Shown here: in pieces, positions 21,045 through 29,644 of the stretch
Layout of the letters: every line of letters begins with the position of its first letter
Numbering within the stretch: position 1 is the first letter of the stretch
NCBI GenBank assembly: GCA_963771735.1
Contig: CAVYUN010000002.1
Span: 1,302,001 to 1,366,000, forward strand
Reading direction: 5' to 3'
DNA: 64,000 nucleotides
Source of the DNA: 66-474 sp963771735
GTDB lineage: Bacteria; Pseudomonadota; Gammaproteobacteria; Xanthomonadales; Rhodanobacteraceae
Program-made: the position numbers and the translations under genes
The notes under the pieces: model-generated
The model's input: the letters and a program-made list of their open reading frames with translations, nothing else
The model's database searches: none
What the model was told of the DNA's origin: nothing

Positions 21045-22358
21045 TCAGCGTTGCGACGGGTCGAAATGTTTGGCGAGGCCTTGCCAGCATTCCTGGTAGT
21101 CGTGCTGGCGCTGCGGTGCGTCGAGCGCCTGCTTCACCGGATGGATGACCAGGCGCGTCTCGAACATGAAGGCCATGGTATCGACGACATGTTGCGGCTG
21201 CGTGGTGTCGACCGCGATCGCCTTGGCGTGGCTCGCGGCATCCGGGCCGTGTCCGCTCATGCAGTTGTGCAAGCTGGCGCCGCCGGGCACGAAGCCGCCG
21301 CCGGCGCTGGCGTCCTTGGCGTCGTATTCGCCGTGGACCAGGCCCATGAATTCGCTGGCGATGTTGCGGTGGAACCATGGTGGCCGGAACGAGTCCTCGG
21401 CGACCAGCCAGCGCGGCGGGAAGATCGCGAAATCCAGGTTGGCCGTGCCGGGCGTGTCGCTGGGCGAAGTCAATACCGTGAAGATCGACGGGTCGGGGTG
21501 GTCGTAGGAGATCGAACCGATGGTGTTGAAGCGGCGCAGGTCGTAACGATACGGCACGTGGGTGCCGTGCCATGCGACCACGTCCAGCGGCGAATGGTCG
21601 ATCGACGTGCGCCAGAGGTTGCCCTGGAACTTGGCGATCAATTCGAAATCGCCCTCGACGTCTTCGTACGCGGCGACGGGCGCTTCGAAGTCGCGCGCGT
21701 TGGCCAGCCCATTGGAGCCGATCGGCCCGAGTTCGGGCAGGCGCAGCGATGCACCGAAGTTCTCGCAGAGATAACCACGCGCCGATCCGTCGGGTAGATC
21801 CACCTTGAAACGCACGCCGCGCGGGATCAAGGCAATCTGCTGTGGTTCGACTTCCAGCACGCCGAGCTCGGTGGCGATACGCATGCGACCCTGCTGCGGG
21901 GCGATCAGCAGTTCGCCGTCGGCGTCGTAGAAATAGCGTCCGGTCATCGGCTTGTTGCAGGCGTACAGATGGATGCCGACGCCGGTCTGGGCGGCCGCCG
22001 AACCGTTGCCGGCCATCGTGAACAGGCCGTCGACGAAATCGGTCGGTACATCGGGTAACGGAAACGGGCTCCAGCGCATCTGGTCGGGCGACGTCGGCGC
22101 CTCGTCGAAACGGTTGTGGAACGCGATCTGCTCGAATGCCTCGAACGATCCGTGCAACGCGGACGGGCGGATGCGATAGAGCCAGCTGCGACGGTTGGCG
22201 TGGCGTGGCGCGGTGAACGCGGTGCCGGAAAGCTGTTCCGCGTAAAGGCCATACGGCACCTTCTGCGGCGAGTTGCGGCCGATCGGCAAAGCGCCTTCCA
22301 GCACCTCGCTGGCGTGCTCATTGCCGAAGCCGGTTTGGTACTTCGGTGTCTGGCTCAT
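21045..22358 (-). CDS. hmgA: Homogentisate 1,2-dioxygenase
   Basis: A 437-residue cupin-type, Fe(II)-dependent ring-cleavage dioxygenase that converts homogentisate to maleylacetoacetate. The N-terminal YQTGFGNEHASEVLEGALP is diagnostic. The iron-site region includes PPRWLVAEDSFRPPWFHRN with the downstream EFMGLVHGEYDAK and the glycine-rich FVPGGASLHNCMSGHGPD. The length matches the family. The start ATG is at 22358; frame open upstream is part of a repeat element. It sits between hppD and the fumarylacetoacetase gene in a tyrosine catabolic operon, probably controlled by the divergent MarR regulator at 23718. Confidence 0.95.
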   Translation of the reverse strand: MSQTPKYQTGFGNEHASEVLEGALPIGRNSPQKVPYGLYAEQLSGTAFTAPRHANRRSWLYRIRPSALHGSFEAFEQIAFHNRFDEAPTSPDQMRWSPFPLPDVPTDFVDGLFTMAGNGSAAAQTGVGIHLYACNKPMTGRYFYDADGELLIAPQQGRMRIATELGVLEVEPQQIALIPRGVRFKVDLPDGSARGYLCENFGASLRLPELGPIGSNGLANARDFEAPVAAYEDVEGDFELIAKFQGNLWRTSIDHSPLDVVAWHGTHVPYRYDLRRFNTIGSISYDHPDPSIFTVLTSPSDTPGTANLDFAIFPPRWLVAEDSFRPPWFHRNIASEFMGLVHGEYDAKDASAGGGFVPGGASLHNCMSGHGPDAASHAKAIAVDTTQPQHVVDTMAFMFETRLVIHPVKQALDAPQRQHDYQECWQGLAKHFDPSQR

Positions 22359-22413
22359 TGCACGGTGGCCTCTTGAATATCCGATGGGTGGGAACGGAGC
22401 TGCGGATTTCCGG

Positions 22414-22556
22414 GGAACCTTGGAAGAACCGTGGCGAGCGAAGGCGGGTTGCGTGACGCCGAAGCGCAGGAAGCGGAGTGTACACGCCGGTACATGAGCA
22501 TTCCGAGCACCGCCGGCGCGCAAGCTGGCGAGCGCAGCAGGTTATTCGAAGGTTCC
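22414..22556. repeat. Structured dispersed repeat, copy A
   Basis: A 143-base element between hmgA and hppD. The arm GGAACCTT (22414-22421) is matched by AAGGTTCC (22549-22556). The interior (AGTGTACACG, GTACATGAG, ATTCCGAGCACCGCCGGC and GAGCGCAGCAG) is nearly the same as in copies at 42254 and 53597. Its last base is also the last base of the hppD TAG stop codon on the minus strand, so the element begins exactly where the gene ends. Confidence 0.8.
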
Positions 22557-23644
22557 TACAAAAACCCGCGCTTCATCTGGTCCCTCTCGATGGACTCGAA
22601 CAGGGCCTGGAAGTTGCCCTCGCCGAAGCCTTCGTTGCCCTTGCGCTGGATGATCTCGAAGAAGATCGGACCGATGCAGTTCTGGGTGAAGATCTGCAGC
22701 AGCAGTTTCTTCTTCGTCTCGGGGTCGGCATCGATCAGGATCTTGTTCCTGGCCAGGCGCGGTACGTCCTCGCCGTGGTTGGGCACGCGCACGTCGATCA
22801 CCTCGAAATAGGTGTCGGGCGTGTCGAGGAACTCGACGCCCATGCCGCGCATCTTTTCCACCGTCTCGTAGATGTTGTCGGTGAACAGCGCGATGTGCTG
22901 GATGCCCTCGCCCTTGTACTCGTCGAGGTATTCGTTGATCTGCGACTTCGGGTCGCTGGATTCGTTGAGCGGGATGCGCACCATGCCGTCCGGCGCGGTC
23001 ATGGCCTTGGACACCAGGCCAGTCTTGGCGCCCTTGATGTCGAAGTAGCGGATTTCGCGGAAATTGAACAGGCGCTGGTAGTAATCCGCCCACTTGGCCA
23101 TCTCGCCGAAATGCAGGTTGTGGGTGAGGTGGTCGATGAAGGTGAGGCCGAATCCCATCGGATTGCGCTGGCCTTCCGGAAGCAGCCACTCGTAGTCGTC
23201 GAAGACCGAGCCCGCATCACCATATCGGTCGATCAAGTACAGCATGCAGCCGCCGATGCCCTCGATGACCGGTGCCTCGACCGCGCGCGTGTCCGCCTTG
23301 TGGCTGATTTCCTTCGCGCCATTGGCAAGGGTCGCCTTCAGCACCTCGGCAGCCGGATGCGAGAAACGGATCGCGAAGCCGCAGGCGCACGCACCGTGTT
23401 TCGCCGCGAAGTCCGATGCGAAGGAATCCGGTTGCTCGTTGACCAGCAGGTTGCAGCCGCCCTGACGGTACAACGTGATGGCCCTGGTCTTGTGCTTGGC
23501 GACGGCGGTAAAGCCCAGCCGCTTGAACAGGTCGTGCAGAAGCACGGGATCGGGCGCCGCGAATTCGACGAATTCGAAACCGTCCACGCCCATCGGATTC
23601 TCGAACGTGGTCGGCTGCATGCCGGTGTTGGGTTGGGCGTTCAT
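22556..23644 (-). CDS. hppD: 4-Hydroxyphenylpyruvate dioxygenase
   Basis: A 362-residue, Fe(II)-dependent enzyme with two vicinal-oxygen-chelate halves. The iron ligands are visible as His in FIDHLTHNLHFG, His in GIQHIALFTDN, and Glu in IFFEIIQRKG near the C-terminus. It converts 4-hydroxyphenylpyruvate to homogentisate, the substrate of HmgA encoded next. The start ATG at 23644 opens MNAQPNTGMQP and faces a divergent MarR gene over a short intergenic region with a palindromic operator candidate. A structured repeat starts at its stop codon and separates it from hmgA. Confidence 0.95.
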   Translation of the reverse strand: MNAQPNTGMQPTTFENPMGVDGFEFVEFAAPDPVLLHDLFKRLGFTAVAKHKTRAITLYRQGGCNLLVNEQPDSFASDFAAKHGACACGFAIRFSHPAAEVLKATLANGAKEISHKADTRAVEAPVIEGIGGCMLYLIDRYGDAGSVFDDYEWLLPEGQRNPMGFGLTFIDHLTHNLHFGEMAKWADYYQRLFNFREIRYFDIKGAKTGLVSKAMTAPDGMVRIPLNESSDPKSQINEYLDEYKGEGIQHIALFTDNIYETVEKMRGMGVEFLDTPDTYFEVIDVRVPNHGEDVPRLARNKILIDADPETKKKLLLQIFTQNCIGPIFFEIIQRKGNEGFGEGNFQALFESIERDQMKRGFL

Positions 23645-23681
23645 GTCGGTCTCCACAAACAAGGCTCGTTCCACTAAGATA

Positions 23682-23695
23682 GTTTCAGTTGAAAC
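23682..23695. promoter_or_regulatory. Palindromic operator candidate for the MarR regulator
   Basis: GTTTCAGTTGAAAC is a 14-base palindrome with 6-bp arms around a 2-base centre. It lies in the 73-base space between hppD and the divergent MarR gene, just where a repressor of both could bind. MarR regulators of homogentisate operons bind inverted repeats in this position; the assignment here is inference from position and symmetry. Confidence 0.6.
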
Positions 23696-23717
23696 CATTT
23701 GCAAGCGGCGGCGCACC

Positions 23718-24188
23718 ATGTCCCGGCACGCTCCCATCGAGCTGGAAAAATTCGTTCCTTATCAACTGTCCATCGTGTCCAACACGGTCAGTCAGGCGAT
23801 CGCGGACGAGTATCAGCAGCGCTTCGACCTGGCCACCACCGAATGGCGGGTGATGGCGGTGCTGGCGCGCTTCGACGGCGAGGGGCTGAGCGCGCGCGCG
23901 GTGGCGCGCCTGACCGCGATGGACAAGGTGGCAATCAGCCGCGCGCTGGCAAGACTGGTGGCGAAGGGCTGGGTGCTCAGGCGTACCCACAGCGGTGACA
24001 AGCGGCGCTCGGTGCTGCGCCTGTCGGCGGCCGGCTGGCGCATCCACGACGTGATCGCGCCACAGGCGCGGCGTCACGAACGCGAGTTTCTCGAAAAATT
24101 GAGCGAGGAGGAACGACGCTGGCTGGCGCGTATCCTCGACAAGCTGATGTGCGAGGATGAGGTGGGCGGCAAGCTAGGTGCCGAATGA
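23718..24188 (+). CDS. MarR-family transcriptional regulator
   Basis: A 156-residue winged-helix repressor-type protein. The helix-turn-helix region is LSARAVARLTAMDKVAISRALARLVAKGWV, whose two halves are the recognition helices, followed by the wing RRTHSGDKRRSVLRLSAAG. Dimerisation helices lie at both ends. It is divergent from hppD with a palindrome between, so it is probably the local repressor of tyrosine/homogentisate catabolism, responding to a pathway intermediate such as homogentisate (inference by analogy to HmgR-type regulators). The ATG at 23718 is the only good start. Confidence 0.85.
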   Translation: MSRHAPIELEKFVPYQLSIVSNTVSQAIADEYQQRFDLATTEWRVMAVLARFDGEGLSARAVARLTAMDKVAISRALARLVAKGWVLRRTHSGDKRRSVLRLSAAGWRIHDVIAPQARRHEREFLEKLSEEERRWLARILDKLMCEDEVGGKLGAE

Positions 24189-24247
24189 TCTCCGGTTCCC
24201 GGGTCAGCGCACGTCCCTGTGCCGTCCGGGATGAGTACATCCTGTAC

Positions 24248-25759
24248 TCATTTGACGCCGTGCATCAGCTTGACGATCCACGGCGCCGCGACCAGGTAAA
24301 CCAGCGCGACGGCCACGCCGCCGATCAACAGCCACTCGAACACGCGTGCGTAGGCTTCGATGCCGCCGGTCGTGGTGAAGGACGCAATCTGCCCGGCCAG
24401 GATGTAGGACACGCTGACTCCGGCAAACCAGCCGCCCATCGCCAGCGAAGCCTCGTCGTGCGCCGCCAGCTTGCCCACGACTCCGTAGCCGATCGGCGAC
24501 AGCGCAAGTTCGCCGATGGTCGAACCCAGGTAGCAGGCCAGCAATGTCCACGCGGCGACCTTGCCGCCGGGCAGTTGCAGATAGTCGACGGCATACAGCA
24601 GTACGCCATAGCCCAGCGCAACCAGCAACAGGCCAATGCCGAACTTGCGCGGCGTGGAAGGATTCATGCCGCGCTTGTCCAGCCATGGCCACAGCATCGC
24701 CATGAATGGCGCGAAGATAAGGATGTACAGCGGGTTCACTGATTGGAAAATCGTGAAATCCGGCGCGGGCACGTGCAACGGGGCAAGGCCGGGGAGGTGC
24801 AGCGTGAATGCATGCCACAACGACGTGACGTAGTCGCGTGCGAAGAAGTTCAGGGCGCTGGCACTCAACAGGCTCATCGCCCAGAACAGGACCATGGCAA
24901 TGAACAACAGCAGCAGCGCGACGTAACGCTCGTTCTGCACCCGATCGCCGCGGCGCACGCTGCTGACGACCAGATAGCCCACCAGCGCCGCCATCAACCC
25001 GTACACGGTTATCGTCATCGCGTCGGGATGCGCCAGCAGCGAGGCGCAGGGAAACACCAGCACCAACGCCGCCAGCACCACGACGGGTGACGACCAGGCG
25101 CGCTTGAAGCGTGGTTTTTCGTCCGCGCCAGGTATCTTGCGGTGCTTCCACTCGAAAACTGCCGCCGCGCAGACAATGCCGGCTGCTGCCGCGAGGAAGC
25201 CCCAGTGGTAACCGTATTCCGCGCCGATCCATACCGCGCAGACCAAGGGCGCCACGAAACCCCCGAAGTTGATCGCCAGGTAGAACAGCGTGTAACCGGC
25301 GTCGCGCTTCGGATCGTTCTTGGCATAGTTGCGGCCGACCAGGACGGTCAGCGGAATGCCGAGCCCGGTCGCGAGCACCAGGAAAGCCAGCGACAGCATG
25401 AAGATTTCGCGGTTGGGCGCGGCCATGCCGACCAGGCCGATGATCGAAAGCCACAGCGACAACCGCAGCGACTGCACTTCGCCGAGCACGTTGTCGGCGA
25501 CCCATCCGCCCAGGATCGCAAGGCCGTAGTTGAGCGCGCCGAACCCGGCGAACAGGTAGTTGGCCTGGGTCAGTGCCTGGTCGTGCGGCAGGTTGGCGAA
25601 GAAGGTGTCGGCGGCATACGGCGCCAGGAACGCGCGGAAGCCGTAGAACATGAAGTTCACGCCGACCGTGACGATCAGCAGCATCCACAAAAGTCGCGGG
25701 TGCCCCATGAACGTGCCGCCCTCGGGCAGCGGATAGGCTGTGTCGTCGCTCGCGTGCAT
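24248..25759 (-). CDS. POT/PTR2-family oligopeptide transporter, divergent
   Basis: A 503-residue major-facilitator protein with about 14 membrane segments. The family signature in the second half is intact: GELALSPIGYGVVGKLA. The first-half proton-coupling motif ExxERFxYY is not conserved; the equivalent segment reads TVGVNFMFYGFRAFL, without the Glu pair. It is therefore a divergent member and may use a different coupling or substrate. It should import di- or tripeptides or similar molecules with protons. It lies 87 bases downstream of kynA on the same strand, so both may be expressed together. The ATG at 25759 is the first good start. Confidence 0.83.
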   Translation of the reverse strand: MHASDDTAYPLPEGGTFMGHPRLLWMLLIVTVGVNFMFYGFRAFLAPYAADTFFANLPHDQALTQANYLFAGFGALNYGLAILGGWVADNVLGEVQSLRLSLWLSIIGLVGMAAPNREIFMLSLAFLVLATGLGIPLTVLVGRNYAKNDPKRDAGYTLFYLAINFGGFVAPLVCAVWIGAEYGYHWGFLAAAAGIVCAAAVFEWKHRKIPGADEKPRFKRAWSSPVVVLAALVLVFPCASLLAHPDAMTITVYGLMAALVGYLVVSSVRRGDRVQNERYVALLLLFIAMVLFWAMSLLSASALNFFARDYVTSLWHAFTLHLPGLAPLHVPAPDFTIFQSVNPLYILIFAPFMAMLWPWLDKRGMNPSTPRKFGIGLLLVALGYGVLLYAVDYLQLPGGKVAAWTLLACYLGSTIGELALSPIGYGVVGKLAAHDEASLAMGGWFAGVSVSYILAGQIASFTTTGGIEAYARVFEWLLIGGVAVALVYLVAAPWIVKLMHGVK

Positions 25760-25846
25760 GGCTGGTTCTCGCAGCGGCTGATCGACGCCAGCCCGCCGCG
25801 ACCTTAGCGGCGCGTGCGGTGCCGCCGCAAGCCGCGTTGCAGCAGA

Positions 25847-26701
25847 TCAGGGCGAACCGATCCGCGTGCGCACTTCCAGCAGTTCCGGGAAGAAGGTCAG
25901 GTCCAGTGCCTGTTTCAGGAAGCCGACGCCGGATGATCCACCGGTGCCCGGCCGGTAGCCGATGATGCGTTCGACCGCCTTCATGTGGCGGAAACGCCAC
26001 ATCTGGAAGTTTTCCTCCACGTCCACCAGCGTCTCGCACAACTCGTATTCGGGCCAGAATTTTTCCGGTGTTTCATAGATGCGCCGGAACACCGGCAGCA
26101 GCGATTCGTGCCGCTGCCATCCGTCACGCACGTCGCGTTCGAGGATGCCCGCAGGAATCTCGTGACCGCGGCGCGCCAGCCAGTGCAGAACCGTGTCATA
26201 CAGGCTCGGTGCGTCCAGCGTGGCGCGCAGGCCCGCCTGCGTTGCCGGATCGTGCGCAAACACCGCCAGCATTTCGGCGTTCTTGTTGCCGAGCAGGAAT
26301 TCGACCGTGCGGTATTGCGACGACTGGAAACCCGACGACGGCCCCAGCGCATCGCGGAATTTCAGGTACTCGTGCGGCGTCATCGTTTCCAGCACGGCCC
26401 ATTGGTTGAACAACTGGTCCTGGATGCGCTTGACGCGTGCCAGCTTCTTCTGGGCCTGGTCGGCATGGTCGGCGTCCAGGTCGGCAATGGCCGCGCGCAA
26501 CTCGTGGATCACCAGTTTCAGCCACAACTCGGCGACCTGGTGCTGCACGATGAACAGCGTTTCGTCGTGGTAGGCGGGATCGGACACCGGCCGTTGCGCG
26601 GACAGCAGGGTGCCGAGGCGCAAGTAGCTCGCATACGTCATGCGGCCCGAGAGGTCGCGTTCGATGCCGGCTTCCAGTTCGCGGCGGTTGTCGTCGGTCA
26701 T
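25847..26701 (-). CDS. kynA: Tryptophan 2,3-dioxygenase
   Basis: A 284-residue, haem-dependent enzyme that opens the indole ring of tryptophan to N-formylkynurenine. Family hallmarks: MTYASYLRLGTLLSAQ, HDETLFIVQHQVAELWLKL, GPSSGFQSSQYRTVEFLLGNK, and MWRFRHMKAVERIIGY carrying the haem-ligand His, followed by GTGGSSGVGFL. Length matches bacterial KynA. The start ATG at 26701 opens MTDDNRREL. No other kynurenine-pathway gene is in the window. The peptide transporter gene follows on the same strand. Confidence 0.94.
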   Translation of the reverse strand: MTDDNRRELEAGIERDLSGRMTYASYLRLGTLLSAQRPVSDPAYHDETLFIVQHQVAELWLKLVIHELRAAIADLDADHADQAQKKLARVKRIQDQLFNQWAVLETMTPHEYLKFRDALGPSSGFQSSQYRTVEFLLGNKNAEMLAVFAHDPATQAGLRATLDAPSLYDTVLHWLARRGHEIPAGILERDVRDGWQRHESLLPVFRRIYETPEKFWPEYELCETLVDVEENFQMWRFRHMKAVERIIGYRPGTGGSSGVGFLKQALDLTFFPELLEVRTRIGSP

Positions 26702-27117
26702 GGGTTTTTTTCCGAAACGGAATCTCGCAAGCGTAATGTGTCGGCAGTGTCGGCGCGACGCCGGAGTCAGGATTTCGTGGTTACTTGCGTTCGCGTCGCG
26801 CTGCCGTCTTTCGACTTCCACACTCCTCGAAGCGCAGGCACGGAGTTTTTCAGCCATGGATGGCGTTTGCGGCAGCTCCCCGTGTCGGCGCTGCGCGCCT
26901 GCCATTGAGAAGAACGGAGCTCAAAATTGGCATCACCGCACGCGCTTTGTGCTGCGTTGCAACATGCGCAGGCGTACTGGAGATGGCTGCGATCTGCGTG
27001 GCGGCCATGCGATAATGGGCGGCCCGTTCACGGCGAAACCGCGCGATGAACGGCTCGACACGCCGCGCCGCTGCCGTCCGCAACCGCGCATCCCCGTTTC
27101 ACTGCCGGGAGCCATCC
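26702..27117. other. Divergent intergenic region with a short dispersed repeat
   Basis: This 416-base stretch separates kynA (minus) from the E1 alpha gene (plus). I see no protein-like frame. At 26838-26866 lies one copy of a ~29-base repeat, CACGGAG, then T-rich bases, then CCATGGATGGCG; relatives are at 41147 and 43845. Promoters for both flanking genes should be here but no consensus boxes are clear. Confidence 0.45.
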
Positions 27118-28203
27118 GTGCCCATCGCCGCCAAGTTCGAAATCGAATATCTGCAATACCTCGATCCCGCAGGCAAGCAGGTCAGGAAAGACCTGCCCGA
27201 CTTCGCCAGGGACATCGACCAGATGGTCGAGCTGTACAAGCTGATGGTGTCCACGCGGGTGTTCGACACCAAGTCGATCGCGCTGCAGCGCACCGGCAAG
27301 CTCGGCACCTACGCATCATGCCTTGGACACGAGGCCGCGCACGTCGGCATCGGCAGTTCAATGAAGCCCGAAGACGTGTTCGCGCCCAGCTACCGCGAGT
27401 ACGGCGCGCAGTTGTACCGCGGCGTGCAGCCGCGCGAGGTGTACATGTACTGGGGCGGCGACGAGCGCGGCAACGACTACCAGAAGGAACCGGCGCGCCA
27501 CGATTTCGCATGGTCGGTGCCGATCGGCACCCAGTGCCTGCACGCGGCCGGTTCAGCGCTTGCATTCAAGATCCGCAAGGAAAAGCGTGTCGCCGTCTGC
27601 ACGATCGGTGACGGCGGTTCGTCCAAGGCCGACTTCTACGGCGCCATCAACGTGGCCGGCGCGCGCGACCTGCCGATGGTCGCGGCCATCGTCAACAACC
27701 AGTGGGCGATTTCGGTGCCGCGCAGCATCCAGTCCGGCGCCAAGACGCTGGCGCAGAAGGGCATCGCCGCCGGCCTGTACTGCATCCAGGTGGACGGCAA
27801 CGACATCATCGCGGTCAAGAAGGCGATGACCGATGCGGTCGAGCGTGCGCGCAAGGGCCAGGGTGGCAGCGTGGTCGAATGCGTGACCTACCGCCTCGGC
27901 GACCACACCACCGCCGACGACGCCCGCCGCTATCGCGGCAAGGACGAAGTCGAGGACGCGTGGACCAAGGACCCGGTCAAGCGCCTGCGCACCTGGCTGG
28001 AATCGAAAAAGGCATGGAACAAGAAAAAAGAGGACGCCTTGCAAGCCGAATGCGACGAGTGGATGGACAACGAAGTGAACGCGTACCTCGAAACCAAGGC
28101 GCAACCGGTCACCGCGATGTTCGACTACACCTTCGCCGAATTGCCGGCCGACCTCATAAAGCAGCGCGACGAAGCCATCGCGCTGGAACAGGGGAGCCAC
28201 TGA
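27118..28203 (+). CDS. pdhA: 2-Oxoacid (pyruvate/branched-chain) dehydrogenase E1 alpha subunit
   Basis: A 361-residue thiamine-diphosphate enzyme subunit. The cofactor motif runs from CTIGDGGSSKADFYGAIN to IVNNQWAISVP; the phosphorylation-loop region is YRLGDHTTADDARRY. Early blocks LGTYASCLGHEAAHVGIGS and FAPSYREYG are typical of the alpha subunit. With the beta subunit it decarboxylates pyruvate or branched-chain 2-oxoacids. The start is taken as GTG at 27118 after CCGGGAG; an upstream in-frame ATG gives 24 extra residues without similarity. The beta subunit begins one base after its stop, so the pair is translationally coupled. Confidence 0.9.
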   Translation: MPIAAKFEIEYLQYLDPAGKQVRKDLPDFARDIDQMVELYKLMVSTRVFDTKSIALQRTGKLGTYASCLGHEAAHVGIGSSMKPEDVFAPSYREYGAQLYRGVQPREVYMYWGGDERGNDYQKEPARHDFAWSVPIGTQCLHAAGSALAFKIRKEKRVAVCTIGDGGSSKADFYGAINVAGARDLPMVAAIVNNQWAISVPRSIQSGAKTLAQKGIAAGLYCIQVDGNDIIAVKKAMTDAVERARKGQGGSVVECVTYRLGDHTTADDARRYRGKDEVEDAWTKDPVKRLRTWLESKKAWNKKKEDALQAECDEWMDNEVNAYLETKAQPVTAMFDYTFAELPADLIKQRDEAIALEQGSH

Positions 28204-28204
28204 C

Positions 28205-29185
28205 ATGGCGGCGATTACCCTGATCGAAAGCGTCACCCAGGCGCTCGCCCACGAGATGAAGCACGACAAGTCGGTCGTGGTGCTGGGCGAGGACGTCGGC
28301 GTCAACGGCGGCGTGTTCCGCGCCACCGTCGGCCTGCAGGAAAAATTCGGCGACCTGCGCGTGTTCGACACGCCGCTCGACGAAACCACCATCGCCGGCG
28401 TCACCGTCGGCTTGGCCGCGCAAGGCATGAAGCCCGTGTGCGAGGCCCAGTTCGAGGGCTTCATCTATCCCATGATGGAGCAGATCGCCTGCCACGCCGC
28501 GCGAATGCGCAACCGCACGCGCGGACGCATCACCTGTCCGGCGGTGTTCCGCGCGCCGTGGGGCGGCGGCATCCACGCGCCCGAGCATCACTCGGAAGCC
28601 AACGAGCACCTGTTCACCAATATCCCCGGTCTGCGCGTGGTCTTGCCGTCGTCGCCCGCGCGCGCCTACGGGCTGTTGCTGGCCGCGATCCGCGATCCCG
28701 ATCCGGTGGTGTTCTTCGAACCCAAGCGCATCTACCGCCAGTACAAGGAAGAAGTGCCGGACGACGGCGAGGCGCTGCCGCTGGACGTGTGCTTCGTGCT
28801 GCGCGACGGCACCGACATCACGCTGGTGACCTGGGGCGCCGAGGTGAAGGAATGCCTCGAGGCGGCCGACCAACTCGCGAAGGACGGCATCAGCGCCGAG
28901 GTGATCGACCTCGCCACCCTGACGCCGCTGGATTTCGACACCATCGCCGAGTCGGTACAGAAGACCGGCCGCTGCGTGATCGTGCAGGAAGCCCCGAAGA
29001 CCGCCGGTTTCGGCGCCGAGATCGCCGCGCGCATCGCCGAGGAATGCATCTACGACCTGCTGGCGCCGGTCGCGCGCGTCAGTGGCTGGGACGTGCACAC
29101 GCCGTTGTATCGTCTGGAAATGAAACAGTTGCCCAGCACCGCGCGCATCGTGGATGCGGCAAAAAGGACGATGGCGGCGGGGTAA
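28205..29185 (+). CDS. pdhB: 2-Oxoacid dehydrogenase E1 beta subunit
   Basis: A 326-residue E1 beta subunit. Blocks seen: VVLGEDVGVNGGVFRAT, DTPLDETTIAGVTVGLA, PVCEAQFEGFIYPMMEQI, HAPEHHSEANEHLFTNIPG, VFFEPKRIYRQYKE and CVIVQEAPKTAGFGAEIAA. It forms the alpha2beta2 E1 with the preceding gene. The organism therefore has two routes for 2-oxoacid oxidation in this window: this heterotetrameric E1 and the homodimeric AceE at 9331. The substrate (pyruvate or branched-chain) cannot be told from sequence alone. Confidence 0.92.
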   Translation: MAAITLIESVTQALAHEMKHDKSVVVLGEDVGVNGGVFRATVGLQEKFGDLRVFDTPLDETTIAGVTVGLAAQGMKPVCEAQFEGFIYPMMEQIACHAARMRNRTRGRITCPAVFRAPWGGGIHAPEHHSEANEHLFTNIPGLRVVLPSSPARAYGLLLAAIRDPDPVVFFEPKRIYRQYKEEVPDDGEALPLDVCFVLRDGTDITLVTWGAEVKECLEAADQLAKDGISAEVIDLATLTPLDFDTIAESVQKTGRCVIVQEAPKTAGFGAEIAARIAEECIYDLLAPVARVSGWDVHTPLYRLEMKQLPSTARIVDAAKRTMAAG

Positions 29186-29188
29186 CGC

Positions 29189-29629
29189 ATGAGGATTGTG
29201 TTGCCGATTTTGTTTACGGTGGCGTCACTGTTTGGGGCATCCAACGCGGATGCGGGTTCCGTAACCCCCTTAACGGTGGATGCTCGATATCTGATGCAAC
29301 ATAAATCCGAGTACTTAGGGAAATTGGTGTCAATTCATGCTTGCTGGGTGTGGGCCCGTCCCCATGGTTCAATCGTCTATCCGTGTGGGAATCAAGGGCA
29401 GGGAGGGGCCATTCGTATTGACTACCCTGGAACAGGCAAGGATTTTCTTTCCGAGATATATGTGAAACGTCTGCACGCGGATGCGATGCATCCGGTCGAA
29501 GCTGACTTCGTGGGTACCATCACTAGGGAAACCGATACTGTCTGGTGGGGAACCTCTCAAAAGAAAGAGCAAGTCGATTACTTGGTATTGCAAGACGTTT
29601 TGAACCCGAAGATCTATCGCAAACACTGA
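29189..29629 (+). CDS. AT-richer secreted orphan protein inside the E1/E2 operon
   Basis: A 146-residue protein with a signal peptide (MRIVLPILFTVASLFGASNA, cleavage near ADA). I do not recognise a family. The mature protein has the pattern SEYLGKLVSIHACWVW early and VEADFVGTITRE later, followed by VDYLVLQDV, suggesting a small beta-barrel (OB-like) fold. Base composition is visibly lower in G+C than the flanking E1 and E2 genes, and codon use (TTG, AAA, TAT, AGG) differs. It begins 3 bases after the E1 beta stop and ends 15 bases before E2, so it is fully embedded in the operon. Likely horizontally acquired. Confidence 0.7.
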   Translation: MRIVLPILFTVASLFGASNADAGSVTPLTVDARYLMQHKSEYLGKLVSIHACWVWARPHGSIVYPCGNQGQGGAIRIDYPGTGKDFLSEIYVKRLHADAMHPVEADFVGTITRETDTVWWGTSQKKEQVDYLVLQDVLNPKIYRKH

Positions 29630-29644
29630 AGCGCAGAGGCGATC

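Noticed and set aside
22414..22556. Structured repeat copy A as a protein-coding region
   Set aside because: The same frame is seen in all copies only because the DNA is conserved; no ribosome binding site and no protein-like composition.
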